DNA from: Zygaena filipendulae
Taxonomy: Eukaryota > Arthropoda > Insecta > Lepidoptera > Zygaenidae
DNA: 64,000 nucleotides
Assembly (NCBI GenBank): GCA_907165275.2
Contig: OU015649.1
Location: 7,036,001-7,100,000, forward strand
Reading direction: 5' to 3'
Shown: one piece after another, positions 11,546-23,063 of the stretch
How positions within the stretch are numbered: position 1 is the first letter of the stretch
Layout of the letters: each line of letters begins with the position of its first letter
Program-made: the position numbers and the translations under genes
Notes under the pieces: generated by a model
What the model saw: the letters and a program-made list of their open reading frames with translations, nothing else
Told to the model about the DNA's origin: nothing
The model's database searches: none

Positions 11546-11916
11546 GTGGTGGAGCCTTTAAGCTGTTTTTGAAATTAACTTTTGCGTGGAACATTGTAGT
11601 CTAACACCCCGTTCCCACTTGTCGGGTGTCGGATCCGGATTTTTATCGGATGTTCCAGTGACAGAACATTTTATATGAAGATATTCACACTTGTCGGAAA
11701 CAGTTTTTGTGTCGACGCCGACAAGAAATTTCGGCTGTTTTGCAAGCCCTCTACGCCCGGAAAAAAATCGTGTCGCATCTCGCTCGCCTATGAGTTAGTA
11801 GCGCTATTCACATTAATTGTCGGATGTCGGGGCCGCTACCCCTTACTTTTTCCGCCCGGCGGCGCCCGTGCGTGCGTCTCGCTCTCGTCACTGCAATCGC
11901 GCGATATAATGGGCAT
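11546..11916. other. Intergenic, with reiterated TTGTCGG(A/G)TGTCGG
   Basis: CACTTGTCGG occurs at about 11615 and 11690, and TTGTCGGATGTCGGGG at about 11818. The pattern suggests decayed inverted-repeat element ends. The frame at 11675-11953 is not convincing as a gene. Confidence 0.35.
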
Positions 11917-12250
11917 GTTCACTAATTTTTTTTTAGTCCGTCTTGTAGATTAATAAAAAATATTGGACACGTATTTTTTAATTTTTTTACATAATTAAAA
12001 AATAACGGCGATACATTGAGTTTAAATTTCGCATGATGTCTTAATCTGATGCGCTCGAGTATTTCAGGCTATCGTTTTTTGCTATTATTCTAATCGGTTG
12101 TTCTAGACGCGCCCCTCTGTGTAGAGGGCCTATATTTGGTAGAGGTGCTCCCCTTATGTTAATCTGACGCACTTTAGTAAATCCATAAATCTTGTCTTGG
12201 GCTCCCGTACTACAACGCAGTTAGCTAAAATCGTGGTCGTGACGTCACTA
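11917..12250. repeat. AGTCCGTC element fragment joined to CGCTCGAGTATTTC repeat
   Basis: Positions 11917-12010 match the AGTCCGTC / ACATAATTAAAAAATAACGGCG family. Positions 12027-12212 match 4500-4715. The order mirrors the arrangement near 4500-5460, so the two families may travel together. Confidence 0.6.
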
Positions 12251-12399
12251 ACCGATATATATATATATATAGCCTTTGTATTTATCGTACTGTCTATGTA
12301 ATATTATATTTAGGTATGTTTTTATGTATATATGTATATGTATATGTGTGGTATATGGGTAGGTACTTATATATTGTTGATGTGTTTATGCTGAGTATT

Positions 12400-12580
12400 A
12401 TTATATATTATAACACCGCCTTCCTTCTAGATTATAATTTTCCCTATGCACCCTATGGTTGTCTGGAAGAGATCGCTCTGAGCGATAAGACCGCCGATTG
12501 TTTCACCTTGTAGTAAAATTGTTTTTGTAATTGTTTATTTTTAAGTGGTGTTCAATAAAGAGTTTATTATTATTAATACA
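12400..12580 (+). mobile_element. 3' end of a lepidopteran non-LTR retrotransposon
   Basis: CCCTATGGTTGTCTGGAAGAGATCGCTCTGAGCGATAAGACCGCC, followed by TTGTAATTGTTTATTTTTAAG, a CAATAAAG signal and a TTATTATTATTA tail, matches my recollection of a very common lepidopteran LINE 3' UTR. It includes a small GATCGCTCTGAGCGAT hairpin. Only the 3' end is present (5' truncated), as is usual for LINE insertions. Confidence 0.5.
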
Positions 12581-12629
12581 TGCTGAAAACTGTGTATATG
12601 AATAATCTGCAATTTGAACATGACGTAAG

Positions 12630-12915
12630 GGAGTTTTAAAGGATCATAAACTTACAAAAAAAGCCGTCGCGTCGTCTCGAACTCGTTTTACATTTTGAAG
12701 TAAATAATCTGCTGATTTTCAGGAGCCGAAGAAACAAAAATCGTCCATAAAGTTTAGAACGAGCAGCTGCAGTGAAACATGTATTCCTCACTCTGCCTTT
12801 TTTCCTTTTCACTTTTTCTCTATCACACTCTCGCACCGTTCTCACATTACTTTCCATCACCATGACGTCATCACAGCATATCTCGGCATTAAACGTGTCA
12901 AATTGATAACTTCCT
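12630..12915 (-). repeat. Inverted copy of the 3866-4255 repeat
   Basis: Read on the minus strand, it carries ATGACGTCATGGTGATGGAA, GTGCGAGAGTGTGATAGAG and AAAGTGAAAAGGAAAAAAGG, as in 3866-4255. It ends at TTGAAGTCGGTTAAAA. Confidence 0.55.
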
Positions 12916-13330
12916 TATTTGAAGTCGGTTAAAATGAATATAAAAATAAGTACCAGGCAAGTATTACATCGAGCTATAGGTAGTAACTAGTACACCTTTC
13001 ATTTTAATGTAACTTTAACTGACTTCCAAAAATAAGTGGTAAAGGTAGTTAGGTATAACTTTTTTCTATAACAGTACGTATTGAACCGACCCGTAATTGG
13101 TATGTATTATATCGGGAGCTTTTTATTTTTGATGTCGGATGATTTTTTTTTTTTTGGAAAATTTGTATGGAACTGTGAAACTAAGTACCACGTAATTTAT
13201 TTTTGACATGAGTGACTGCTTTACTTTTTTTTTCTGAATGTGTTATTAAAAAAAAATAGATTTTTTATTTTCATGCAATTTTCGCTGAATTTTATTTATC
13301 AACTTAAGAAATCTAAAAAAAATTATAAAT
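12916..13330. other. AT-rich intergenic DNA
   Basis: No gene or clear repeat is recognised. There are poly(T) runs near 13145-13155 and 13225-13235. Confidence 0.35.
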
Positions 13331-13790
13331 ATTTTTTTTAATCACCAGATTAACACTATTCCTCCAAATAATCGTCAGATTATTGACCAGGACGACTAGG
13401 TCATCAAGCTGAACCACCTGCATAAAAATCTGATGCGCTCGAGTATATCACAATAGGTCGCGATTTTTTTTGCATTTTCAAAAATCCGCTAAGAGCTTGC
13501 GTTAAGTCCGAATCGTCAAACTTTTGAATGGGAGCTTCTCTTTGGTTCACTTAACATCCTCTCTAAAAATCTGACTCAGCTCGAATATTTTTATTTTTTT
13601 ATTTTTGACCCTTCCGTCAAATATTAACCTGCCAGTTTACATAGTGGTGACCCCCACTATGTAAACTGGCAGATTAACATATTATCTCCATCATCAGAGA
13701 CACCGTGGAGCATATACACTACAATAATTGACGCGCTCGAGTATTTCCATGTGACTGTTTTTTTTACATTTTTGAAAGCCTGTAGAAGCT
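13331..13790. repeat. Block of degenerate units with CTCGAGTAT motifs and a 19 bp hairpin
   Basis: TCTGATGCGCTCGAGTAT (about 13430), CTGACTCAGCTCGAATATTT (about 13571) and GACGCGCTCGAGTATTTCC (about 13729) are spaced about 140-160 bp apart, suggesting a decayed tandem array. Between them is a perfect inverted repeat (13629-13647 and 13654-13672, arm CTGCCAGTTTACATAGTGG) with a 6 nt loop. Confidence 0.55.
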
Positions 13791-13820
13791 AAACCCATAC
13801 GTGAATGAGAAAACATCAAA

Positions 13821-14032
13821 TGGACGCAGATAAGCAATTATTAATTCAGAACGATTTATTGAGAGTTAGGGAACGTTTTTTAATGATGTGTTTACCTTAT
13901 TACATTGCTTAATAATGTAACTAAATATTGAACATAAAAAATGTTGACACAAATGGCGCTCCTACTTTTAAAACACGATTTACTCAAAATTTCTCCAGTG
14001 TGGGTTAACACACTATTGCTTATCTATGTCCA
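13821..14032. mobile_element. MITE with TGGACGCAGATAAGCAAT terminal inverted repeats
   Basis: The left end TGGACGCAGATAAGCAAT is inverted at the right end (ATTGCTTATCTATGTCCA). The interior TCTCCAGTGTGGGTTAACAC is shared with 57354-57595 and with a shortened relative at 55582-55671. It is non-coding. Confidence 0.75.
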
Positions 14033-14333
14033 TATAACCTTATTTCGTTTCTACTTCCTAATCTTCAAAACCTAATAGGTCCCAATGACGCTCAAGTAAA
14101 TGCTCATGTAGCATTAAGAGCGCCCGTACTATTGGTTATGTTTTTGATTTACAAAGCAAATTGCATCTTTTTCGATTTGTGGATAAACGTAGTTTAGTTT
14201 TTTTTCCTCTTCTATACTTCTCTTTCATTCTAAAAATTATAATATTATTTTAGTTGAACATAACATCTATATAACATATCATGATAAAATTGTAACAGGT
14301 CGATGTCTGTACATGGGAGATGAATAAGAAAAT

Positions 14334-14945
14334 AGTACATTGTTATCCTAGGGGTGAAAGTAACTTATTTAGTCCCGAGACGGGGTTTGGCGCCCGAGCG
14401 TAGCGAGGGCGCCGATAGATCGAGGGACTAAATAAGTCTTTCTCCCGAGGGTAACACTGTGCTTTTCATTACGAATGTAAGGAAAGTCAAAATAAAAATA
14501 GGAATTAGCTAAAGAAAAAATGAGTGAAGATCGGATAGTCGCTTGACACTTTCCCACCTATTTCTTTTTCTTTGGCCGGCTAGCTATTCAGCCAGTATTT
14601 TTTATTTACATTGTGGCGACCTAAAAAAAATATTTTCTTTAATTATTAAGTAGATATTAATTAAAGAAAATAAAAAAATATAAATAGGAATTAGCATAAG
14701 AAAAAGTGAGTGAATTTTATTTTAATTAATACCTACTTAAACTTTACGTTATTTCAATTTTACATTGCGCTGGCTGTATAGAAAGTTGAAACATGGTTCA
14801 ATAGAAATGTGAAAATAGACCTAGTTTTTTTTTAATAATTTGACAGTTGTCAGTTGAAAGCGATTCTCCCTAGGGCTGAAAAGGGTTACTTTCAACCCGC
14901 TTCTCAGGCAACTTCAGACCTACTTTCCGAGTATGAGTAATGAAA
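14334..14945. repeat. Repeat family with GTACATTGTTATCCTAGGGG ends, copy 2
   Basis: The same blocks occur, in the same order, as at 10834-11205, with extra sequence (GCGCCCGAGCGTAGCGAGGG near 14391 and an internal direct repeat of AAAATAGGAATTAGC). The frame at 14369-14557 is repeat-derived. Confidence 0.65.
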
Positions 14946-14979
14946 AATAAATTTAGGCGACTCTATGACTGATATAGAA

Positions 14980-15260
14980 TCCAAAAATACCGTTTTTAGA
15001 ATTTTTGTCTGTCTGTCTGTATGTTTGTATTCGTGCTACGCAAAAACTGCTGCACCAAATTGAATGCGGTTTTTTTTGTTGTATTGCTAAGGGTCTAACT
15101 TAGATACTGATGTTTCGGTTTTTTCGAAATTCCATCTGGAACTCGAGATATTAAAAAAAATGCTGGTCATCCTACTAATATTATAAATGTGAAAGTGTGG
15201 ATGTTTGGATATTTGGATGTTTGTTACTCAATCACGCTACGAAATACTTCGAATATAGGT
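14980..15260 (+). repeat. Dispersed lepidopteran repeat (TACTAATATTATAAATGTGAAAG type)
   Basis: It contains TTTTTGTCTGTCTGTCTGTA, CGTGCTACGCAAAAACTGCT, and CTAATATTATAAATGTGAAAGTGTGGATG. I recognise these as parts of abundant lepidopteran interspersed elements. It is non-coding. Confidence 0.55.
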
Positions 15261-16200
15261 AACTGCATTAACTGCCCTTGTGGCTCGCGCTTAGTACCAT
15301 GACTGTCGCGGCCGGCCGGCGCGGTGCCGCGTCCCCCCACACCCGCGCGTCCCCCACTGCTTTCCTAGTGTATGTGAGAATTTGCACATGTTGTGTTTGT
15401 GTTATTGACGCCAGGAGGTAAGCAGAGCGGCATGAAACAGATAGAATTTTTGCAAAGACCTACTCAACAATTCTCTTAAATCATAAACTCATAATATAAA
15501 ATAAATAAATAACTAATTGATAATAATTAATTAATAATTTATATCATATTATGAGTTTAAATAAATAGCGCCAAGATTTTTGTTATTGCCATAGTTTCAA
15601 AATTATTAGGGCGAAAATATTCTGGATGTAATAGTGTGGATGTAATCTGCTGGCGTCACTCCAAATGGTTTTAAGGTCTCTACCCACAACACCGTATCAT
15701 ATCATGACCGTGCTAGGATACATAGGGATATAGGGACAGAGAAAGCGACTTTGTTTTATACTATGTAGTGATGATGTCGATTTGGAGGTGACCTATCTAC
15801 GAAATTCTAAGCGCATCGCCCCCGCCTTCCGGTTCGAATTTTTATGCTGCGGGTGACGTGGCGGCGCGGCGCGGCGGCGTACGCGCCAAATATTGTGTTA
15901 TAAATAATTTAGACATGGGCTAATAAAAATGAAAAAATATAACCTATATTATAATATAGTGCGATTGATTCGCTAGTTGATTCTGAGCAAACTACTTTCT
16001 AGTTTTCAGTTAATTTATTAACACGATGTATATTTTGTACTTTGTATTTTTATTTTTATTAAGTATTTGTTTTATTATATGTATGTTGCCATATAGCAGC
16101 AGCGCTATTTCTCAGGACAGGTAAATTGTTCAACGTCAACAGATAAGATTAGAAATAATAATATAGATTGTTTTACCTACTTATTTCATATTATACCTTC
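15261..16200. other. Intergenic; GC-rich islets and a dispersed GGAGGTGACCTATCTACGAA repeat
   Basis: A GC-rich islet lies at 15305-15355 and another at 15849-15893. GGAGGTGACCTATCTACGAA with the following AAGCGC...CGCCC at 15784-15830 recurs at 55850-55895, so it is a dispersed element. No gene was recognised. Confidence 0.45.
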
Positions 16201-16204
16201 CTAA

Positions 16205-16310
16205 GAAATCACCAGTTTTTTAAATATTCTAAAAGTTTATCACCAAATCACCAGAAACACCTCCAATTCACCAGATCTGGTGAAAAATCACCAGCTATGG
16301 CAACACTGGC
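16205..16310. repeat. Cluster of CACCAG/CTGGTG motifs
   Basis: ATCACCAG or TTCACCAG recurs five times in about 100 bp and includes the palindrome TCACCAGATCTGGTGA. It lies just 5' of the putative GM130 promoter region. Its function is unknown. Confidence 0.5.
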
Positions 16311-16370
16311 AGTGCCAGTCACTGTCACTACTGAGTGTTAATTTGTGACATAAGTAGTTTGTGGACATAA

Positions 16371-16386
16371 GTCTAGTTAATTTGTG
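16371..16386 (+). promoter_or_regulatory. Shared upstream motif, copy 1 at GM130
   Basis: GTCTAGTTAATTTGTG on the coding strand, about 0.9 kb 5' of the GM130 start codon. A related GTGTTAATTTGTGAC (16336-16350) and TAAGTAGTTTGTG (16351-16363) directly precede it. The 14-mer CTAGTTAATTTGTG also lies upstream of phosphatidylserine synthase and Kua. Confidence 0.45.
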
Positions 16387-16502
16387 GTCACCACGTCTAC
16401 GGTTTCTTTTCCCGTTTCCGTGATACATCATCGAAGAGTACTTTTAAATTAGTTCTGTAGTCTGTCTGTACATGATATCCATTACCCACTGCACCATAAA
16501 AT

Positions 16503-16518
16503 GTCTAGTTAATTTGTG
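16503..16518 (+). promoter_or_regulatory. Shared upstream motif, copy 2 at GM130
   Basis: A second exact GTCTAGTTAATTTGTG lies 132 bp after the first. It is followed by CACTGAGTGAGCACTGAGCA, a short direct repeat. The first coding exon of GM130 has an acceptor-like 5' border, so a non-coding first exon probably starts near here. Confidence 0.45.
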
Positions 16519-16967
16519 CACTGAGTGAGCACTGAGCATTGAGCAACAACTAGGTAGGTGATGATAGATATCTACCTACTTTGTCATAAACGACGGCGAA
16601 TATATTAGTAAATATTAATTAAACAACATAATATGTAAAAGAAGTGCAAGTTGGTGCCTAAGCTACGGTTTTACGTTTACCGAATTTTTATTTCGTCTGA
16701 GTTTACCGCATGAATTTCGAGATTGTCCCTTAAGTTTATGATTCTCGAGGACTCACGATAGGTGTAATAAGTATTGTTCTAGTAGGCAGAGTGAAGGTAA
16801 CTCAGATTAACTAGACTTATGAAGGTAATAACTACGTTACTAGTAGGTATATTGTGTTGATGTGTATTTGACCGAGCACATACCTACAAGTTGGTAACTA
16901 TGAATTTTTAGTTTTTACTAGTTGAATTGATGTGATTTGATTGAGATTCAGAGAACTTACTAGCTGT

Positions 16968-17157
16968 TCCCTGCGGTTTCACCTGCGATAAGTTCAGAGA
17001 TCCCGTGGGAATTCCAGGATAAAAAATACCCTATGTCCTTCCCTGTACCCCTGACAATGTGTATGCAAAATTTCATGATGATTGGATGAGCTGTTAAGGT
17101 GTGAAAGCATAACAAACAAACAAACTCACTTTTGCATTTATAATATTAGTAGGTAAG
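16968..17157 (+). repeat. Dispersed short repeat, family B (nearly complete copy)
   Basis: Begins CTAGCTGTTCCCTGCGGTTTC, contains CCCGTGGGAATTCC and TATGCAAAATTTCATGATGA, and ends CTCACTTTTGCATTTATAATATTAGTA. It sits about 120 bp before the GM130 start codon, probably in a 5' UTR intron. Confidence 0.7.
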
Positions 17158-17280
17158 GATTTACTCATTATCACTTAGTAGGTAAGGATTGCCTTTCAAC
17201 TTTAATTTTGTGATTAATTTTTTTCGTGTAATTATTTTGTTTATTTTAGCAGTGCTAAGAGTGTCTCTCAACTCTACATC

Positions 17281-19613
17281 ATGGATGAAAGAGCAGCAAA
17301 ATTAGCTCTAGCTCGTAAAAAGGTAAGTCTTAAATACTGTTTCTATACACTGTACATACAGTCATTGCAGTGTCTGGTTATGTCAAATTAATAGTTATTA
17401 CTCAATGCATGTGAAAGTTTTCACAGTATTTATACAAGAAAACTAAGCTAACTAAGGAAGAAATTAAGTATGAAATTATTATGAATAATTGTGGAGTTTC
17501 TTAACACTATCTTTTAGATGGGTCATAAATATTTTGAACTGATATTTAGGTGCTATCCATTTATCGAATGTTTAGCTATGTCTAGTCTAATGAAAAATTA
17601 CATAATAATTATCTTCTTTCATTTTCTTTTGATATTACACTCGGAAACAGATTTTATTATTTAAACTAACAAATTATTTGATTCCAGTTAAAGGATCACC
17701 AGGAAAAAAAATCCTTTTTTGTACCAAAGGAAGAAAATTCTGTGTCAATAAAAGAAACTACAAATGATTACATTACTATGAAAAAAAAAGGAGACCCAAT
17801 TACTGTATCAGAGGTAATTTTAAACGAATGTTCTCCCAAACCGGAAGATCAATTAACATACGAAGTTTTGGATTTACAAACAAATAATATTCAGTTTGAC
17901 TCTGGCACTAAAAAAGAAGATATCTTTGTTAATGAGATCCTTGTTTCAAGTAAGAGAAATCTTGAAATGCAAGTAAATGAACTTCAGACCAAAATGGCAA
18001 AGTTAGAATGTAATTACAGTTTAGCATTACAAAATAAAGAAACATTGAAGTGTAAAATAAGTGAAATACAAAATATACTTAAAAATGTTAACAATGAAAA
18101 TACTGTTGTAAAAAATGATCTTCTATTACAACAGAATCTTATTCAAGAACTTGATCTTAAGAAAGCACAGTTGACAAGTGAAAATAATAATTTAGTTGAA
18201 CAGTTAGAAGTCACTAAGACTATTCTGGCTGAAAAAGAATCAGAGAATTCATTACTTCATAGCCATATATTAAGTCTTCAAAGAGATCTTGATGGATTAA
18301 AATTGCAATTGGAACAGATGACCAATGGCTCAACAGCAAATGCAAATGTAAATAATGTTCATGTAGATCAAAATGAGTCATTAAAACAGAAAATATCAAA
18401 TTTGGAACAGCAAATCAAACAAATGCAAAAAGAACGTGACCAAGTAAACATGCACTATGAACATTATGTCAGTGAATTGAGTAAACAGTTGCAGGCCGAA
18501 TTGAATAAAAATAATGAGTTGATGAGGGAAACACAAGAACTCTCAAATAGAGAAACTAGTCTTATTGAACAAATAAGTGATATGGAGATTAGATTACAAA
18601 GTTATCAATCCAATACTTGTACGGAAAATCCTGATAAAGCTATTAAAGATTATCAAGAGCTACAGTTGAAATTTTCCAAGTCTCAGGTAAGCAATCACAA
18701 TCAATTGAAACTTACATTTTAGTAAGGGGCCATTTGTAAGCAGATTTTTTGCAATTATTGACCCACCCCTCCCCCTTGTCAGCAAAAATAAAGCGCTTAT
18801 TACACCTTGCGATTTCAGGGCACCAATTTAGGATGCTAAATCGGATACAATTTAGGGTCGGTGAGTGAAAGAGAGAGAGCGAGTAATCACACTACACTAA
18901 ATTGGGTATTCTCCAGGGTATGAAAATCAAAATTCTAATTAGTCCGTCATTTAGAAAATAAAAAATAATAGTCACGTATTTTTTGCTTTCTCAAATTAAT
19001 GAAAATAAACATAGATAAAGCGCATTAGAGTTTAGGTTGGGGGACTCGTGACGTCAATGTTCACTATAAACCCCTTACAAACTGCGCCGGGTTGTGACGT
19101 CACGCGAAATTTCAACTCAATGTATCGCCGTTATTTTTTGATTACGTAAAAAAAGAAAAAATACGAGTCCAATATTTTTATTAATCTACACGACGGACTA
19201 AAACAAAAAAATAATCAAGTAGCCAATTGTACCCTAAATCGACTACTCTAGGGTACATTTTAATGTAGCGTGATCACTCGCTCTCTCTCTCACTCACCGA
19301 CCCTAAATTGGAAACAACTTAGGGTCCAACCTCTTCCCCGTACTTACGTAAACAATGGTACAATTGATTGATTCACGAGCAGCTGCAGCAGTTAGAAGTC
19401 TAGAAATAAGGTCATTATTTGTAGAAATCCCTGTAAATGCATTTCGTTTTAAAGCATAGACAATATAAGGGTTGCCATATATGTAAAAATGTAAATGATT
19501 ACTGCTGACGTAATCACCATTTAGATCCCCCCACCCCCCATGTCATCAAAGCCCCTCCGCCCCCCTATAGGGAAATTGGTCAATATTTCAGAAGTAGTGC
19601 CTGCAATAATAAT

Positions 19614-19649
<36 letters not shown>

Positions 19650-21921
19650 ATATATTATACCCTATGTTCTTCTCTGTATCCCCGACAACCTTTATGCAAA
19701 ATTTCATGATAATCCGTTGAGCCGCTGAGGTGTGAAAGCGTAACAAACAAACTCACTTTCGCATTTATGATATTTCTAAGGATTATACAACTTTTAATTT
19801 AGTGGATTATTTTTTGTTAAAGTTTACCCCTGTCGGGGAGGCAAAGTGGAACGAAAAGTTACAATGAAATGTCACATTGTTTTTATTTTTTCTTTTTGTA
19901 AATTTTACCCCATAAAAGGAAACTAAAGGCATAAGTTGTATGTACCTACCTACCTTTTGACTTAGTTTTTTTTCTACATTTATCACAGGAGGATTGCAAG
20001 GAATTAAAATTAATGTATGATACATTAAAAAGTACATATACCGATTGTGAAAGCAAGCTTAAGGAGTTTGCATTTAAAAAAGAAGAATGTGATAAAAATG
20101 ATATTAGCATTACAAAACTAAATGCAGATATAATAAGTGATAAAGTTGCACTACAAAGAATCTCTGAACAGAACAAGAAACTAAAAACCGATTTAAAAAA
20201 TTTAGAAGAAGCGTTCGTTAAAATGGTAAGTTTAAAATGTCATCTTGCTAAATTGTCTTGCATTTTTCTGTATGTATTTCTTTTAAAAGCTTTTAAAAAT
20301 TAATTTTGATTATTTACTGCCACTGGCGGCCGACTGGTGCAACTTGGCGCTACGCTGTGACCGCATACATCACCTATTCCGCCGCGCTCTCGCGCAATCG
20401 CTAGTCGTAAATTGTAATAGATCGTCCAATCTCTGTGCCTATTAGAAACCTCCGACTTCGGCCAAAATTCTGGCCGAAGCCGAATGTTCGATCGGACACT
20501 AGGGAAAAATTGGTTATGCTTGTAAATCTTAATATATATAAATCACGTGTCACGTTGTTTGTCCGCGATGGACTCCGAAACTACTGAACGGATTTTGATA
20601 AATATTTATCAAAATCCGTTGTCTATGTCTCGGCCATATCTAAGAATTGGCCAATTAATGAAATGGCCGGCCACATCATGAATTGATAATTATTCTGACC
20701 ACTGAGGCATTATTCTGGGTAAGGTTAGGTTTGTCCTGCTACTAACTCGCGCGAGCCGAGCAAGCGTAGCGAGCGTGCCGCGGCAGCGGCAGTCGATGCG
20801 CCAAATAGAAATGGTCAATTAACAATTATTATCATAGATATCACCATATTTTGCTGCTTGATTGTTATTACTGTAGTAGTTATGTAACCACTACCGTAAT
20901 TACAATCTACATTAATATTATGAAGAAGTCAAGTTTGGATGTAGGGAATGATCTACTCAATCGATTTGAAAATTCAGGGCTTGAACTTTAGTACACTAGC
21001 AATTGTTTATCGTCGCGAGATTGAAATAGGTTAAAACAATTACAACTACAGACAAAAAGTTCTTCAATTCTTTGTGACGAAAAATTACATAAACTTATTT
21101 GCAGTGATATAATTTGTTTTCAGAGTGGAGACAAGTTAGAATTAGTAGAAAAATTAACAGCCGAAAAATATTTAAACAGAGAACTTACAATAAAATTATC
21201 TGATATAGAGGAAAGTACTAAAGATTTACACATAAAGCTAATGGCTAAAGATGAAGAAATGATCAGACTTCAAGCAAGCTATAGAGAAGCAGAAAAAGAA
21301 ATCAAATCACTAAAAGAAGAGATAATTACATTACAAAGACACTCAAGTTCAGAAGATTTAGCTAACACTGACATACATCATGAATGTACTTTAAATGTAA
21401 ACGGCACCAATGAAAGTGAAACTGTGGTTGAAATTCAGAAAAAATGTGATGACAATATGCCTAAAAAAGATGCTATGGTTAAATTGCAAGAGCGATTTTA
21501 CAAAATAATGGAAGAAGTTGCTAATTTATCAGATGAGAAACATAGACTTGAACACATAATTTTACAGCTACAAAATGAAACAGACACCATTTGTGAATAT
21601 GTTGCTCTCTATCAACAACAACGATGCTTATTAAAGAAACGTGATGAAGAACGTAATGAACAGATTAAAATATTCCAAGGCGAATGTGATCAATTAAAAA
21701 GACAGTTAGAAGAACTCAGTGGAATACTCATTCGATTTGCTGAAGATAAGGAATTGTCTACCTATTTCCAGATAGAATCAAGACACAATGATTTAGAAAA
21801 GGTAATGCAATTGCTTTCAAATTTAAAAAACAATACCCTCGTTGATTCTAAACGAAATAGTTTAGAACTGAAAAATTTTTATCCTTGTAGCTGTTGTTCT
21901 GGAAAATTAATTGATGTTTAA
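17281..21921 (+). CDS. GOLGA2: GM130 / golgin subfamily A member 2, four coding exons, 691 aa
   Basis: Coding exons are 17281-17322, 17688-18686, 19989-20225 and 21124-21921, all phase 0 with GT-AG introns. The protein is a cis-Golgi matrix tether. Known members bind p115 through a basic N-terminus and GRASP65 through a hydrophobic C-terminal PDZ ligand. Here the N-terminus is MDERAAKLALARKKLKDHQE, the typical KLA..RKKL..(Y/H)Q pattern of GM130. Residues about 90-570 are heptad-rich coiled coil. Residues about 578-600 carry the family signature NETDTICEYVALYQQQR (vertebrate form TDTIGEYI.LYQ.QR). The chain ends CSCCSGKLIDV, a plausible PDZ-binding tail. At 691 aa it is shorter than the roughly 1,000 aa human protein, as expected for insects. 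The start codon follows an acceptor-like TTTATTTTAG at 17240-17249, so exon 1 probably begins in a spliced 5' UTR. Intron 2 is filled by nested MITEs. Confidence 0.9.
18724..19575. mobile_element. Three-layer nested MITEs inside GM130 intron 2
   Basis: The outer element (about 18726-19572) matches 30000-30370: GGGGCC start, CAGATTTTTTGCAATTATTG, AGTCTAGAAATAAGGTCATT, CTCCGCCCCCCTATAG end. It is split by a second inverted-repeat element (about 18791-19330), which has AAGCGCTTATTACACCTTGC and TAGGGTCGGTGAGTG arms and is related to 51275-51565 and 53283-53790. That element is split by a third (about 18905-19235), which has TTAGTCCGTC and GACGGACTAA arms and is related to 28794-29128. Each split is visible as an interruption of a copy that is less interrupted elsewhere in the window. 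Confidence 0.7.
19600..19785 (+). repeat. (AAT)n(AT)n microsatellite followed by a truncated family B repeat
   Basis: AATAATAATA grades into an AT dinucleotide run (about 19606-19645). It is followed by CCCTATGTTCTTCTCTGTAT, TATGCAAAATTTCATGATAA and AACTCACTTTCGCATTTATG, the 3' half of family B. Confidence 0.7.
20303..21120. other. GM130 intron 3 with repeat fragments
   Basis: It contains a truncated family A repeat (about 20530-20615, AATATATATAAATCACGTGT) and a GC-rich stretch near 20320-20400. A short TCGGCCAAAATTCTGGCCGA inverted repeat lies at 20459-20478. No exon-like frame was seen. Confidence 0.5.
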
Positions 21922-22619
21922 TATTAATGCGAAATTCCATATAAAACATGTTATTTTGCAATCCTTCATAGGATAAACTATACAGTTTATTATTATTATT
22001 ATCTTATTATAATTGAGTATTTTATTTTAACAGCCGTATATTACACACACCTATAGTGTATTTCAACTGTATCTAAAGTGTTATTTTCTAGGAATGTGTC
22101 TTTCACATTATCCTTGTATAAATCAAACTCTAGTGTCATGATGTTTGTCTGTGTCTTGCTCGATCAAACTTGAGAGATGGAATACTTTTTATCATGGAAT
22201 ATCACTGAAACGGTTGGAACTATTTTGACGGGATTTTCACTGGCAAGTGGCAAAAGGGGCATTTACATTACATTAATCACGTGGGGTTCGAAAAAAGGGG
22301 GGAGGGTTCGGAAAAAATCACGAAATATCACAAGGAGGGGGTGAACGGCTGAAAGTAGTGAGGTAACAAACAAAAAAAAAAACATAGGCGTCGAATTGAG
22401 AACCTCCTCCTTTTTGGGAAGTCTGTTAAAAAGCGAAAAAATTTAGAACCTATCCCTGAGTGAAATAAGTTACTTTCCATCTTGAAATTCCCGCGGAAAT
22501 ATACGATCATCATCATTTCGTTTCTTTTGTAAGTCAAAACTGCGGAATTTTCATACAAACTTCCATCCCCTAGTTAAAGGGGTTGGGGGATAAAAGTTAC
22601 AAGTTTCATAATTTTTTTG
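21922..22619. other. GM130 3' UTR / intergenic
   Basis: AT-rich sequence with no unambiguous AATAAA immediately downstream. A GGTTCGGAAAAAATCACG-type repeat fragment lies near 22275-22330. Antisense frames at 22328-22558 and 22551-22742 are not supported as genes. Confidence 0.35.
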
Positions 22620-22985
22620 TTGTTTGTGTACTATAGTCCGGGAGGTAGCGTTGCAAAAAAAAGTCATAGTATGCCGGCTGATATTAACATCGATAGTTGA
22701 TATCATATCACTGATAAGTAAACCGACCGTCAGCTGGCGCATCCGCGGTGGGTACGGGTGTGAGAGGCTGCGGAAGTGGAAAAAAAATAAAAAAATAAAG
22801 TCATAGTATGCCGGCTGAAACTTTTATCATTAATAGTTGACGTCATACTGAGCTAAAAAAAATCGTCAGCTGCATAGTGGAGGGGGGAAAGTGCGTCAGC
22901 TGGACGCATGAACTTGTAAAAAAACACGTAAAATAAAGTCATAGTATGCCGGATGAAACTTAACTACGATGACTTTTTAGATAAT
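22620..22985 (+). repeat. Triplicated AAAGTCATAGTATGCCGGCTGA units; inverted partner at 25722-25905
   Basis: AAGTCATAGTATGCCGG occurs three times (about 22660, 22798 and 22936), each followed by CGTCAGCTG-containing sequence. The first unit (22620-22800, with CATCCGCGGTGGGTACGGGT and GCTGCGGAAGTGG) has an inverted, slightly diverged copy at 25722-25905. The two copies could form a stem spanning about 3 kb. Confidence 0.7.
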
Positions 22986-23063
22986 TAGATGCCCGAAAAC
23001 AACAGTCGGAGATTATGTAGCGGTGGGAAGACCGTCAGCTGACGCAGTAAAGATACAGATTAA

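Noticed and set aside
15830..15842. GGTTCGAATT as a tRNA B-box
   Set aside because: No matching A-box or acceptor stem around it.
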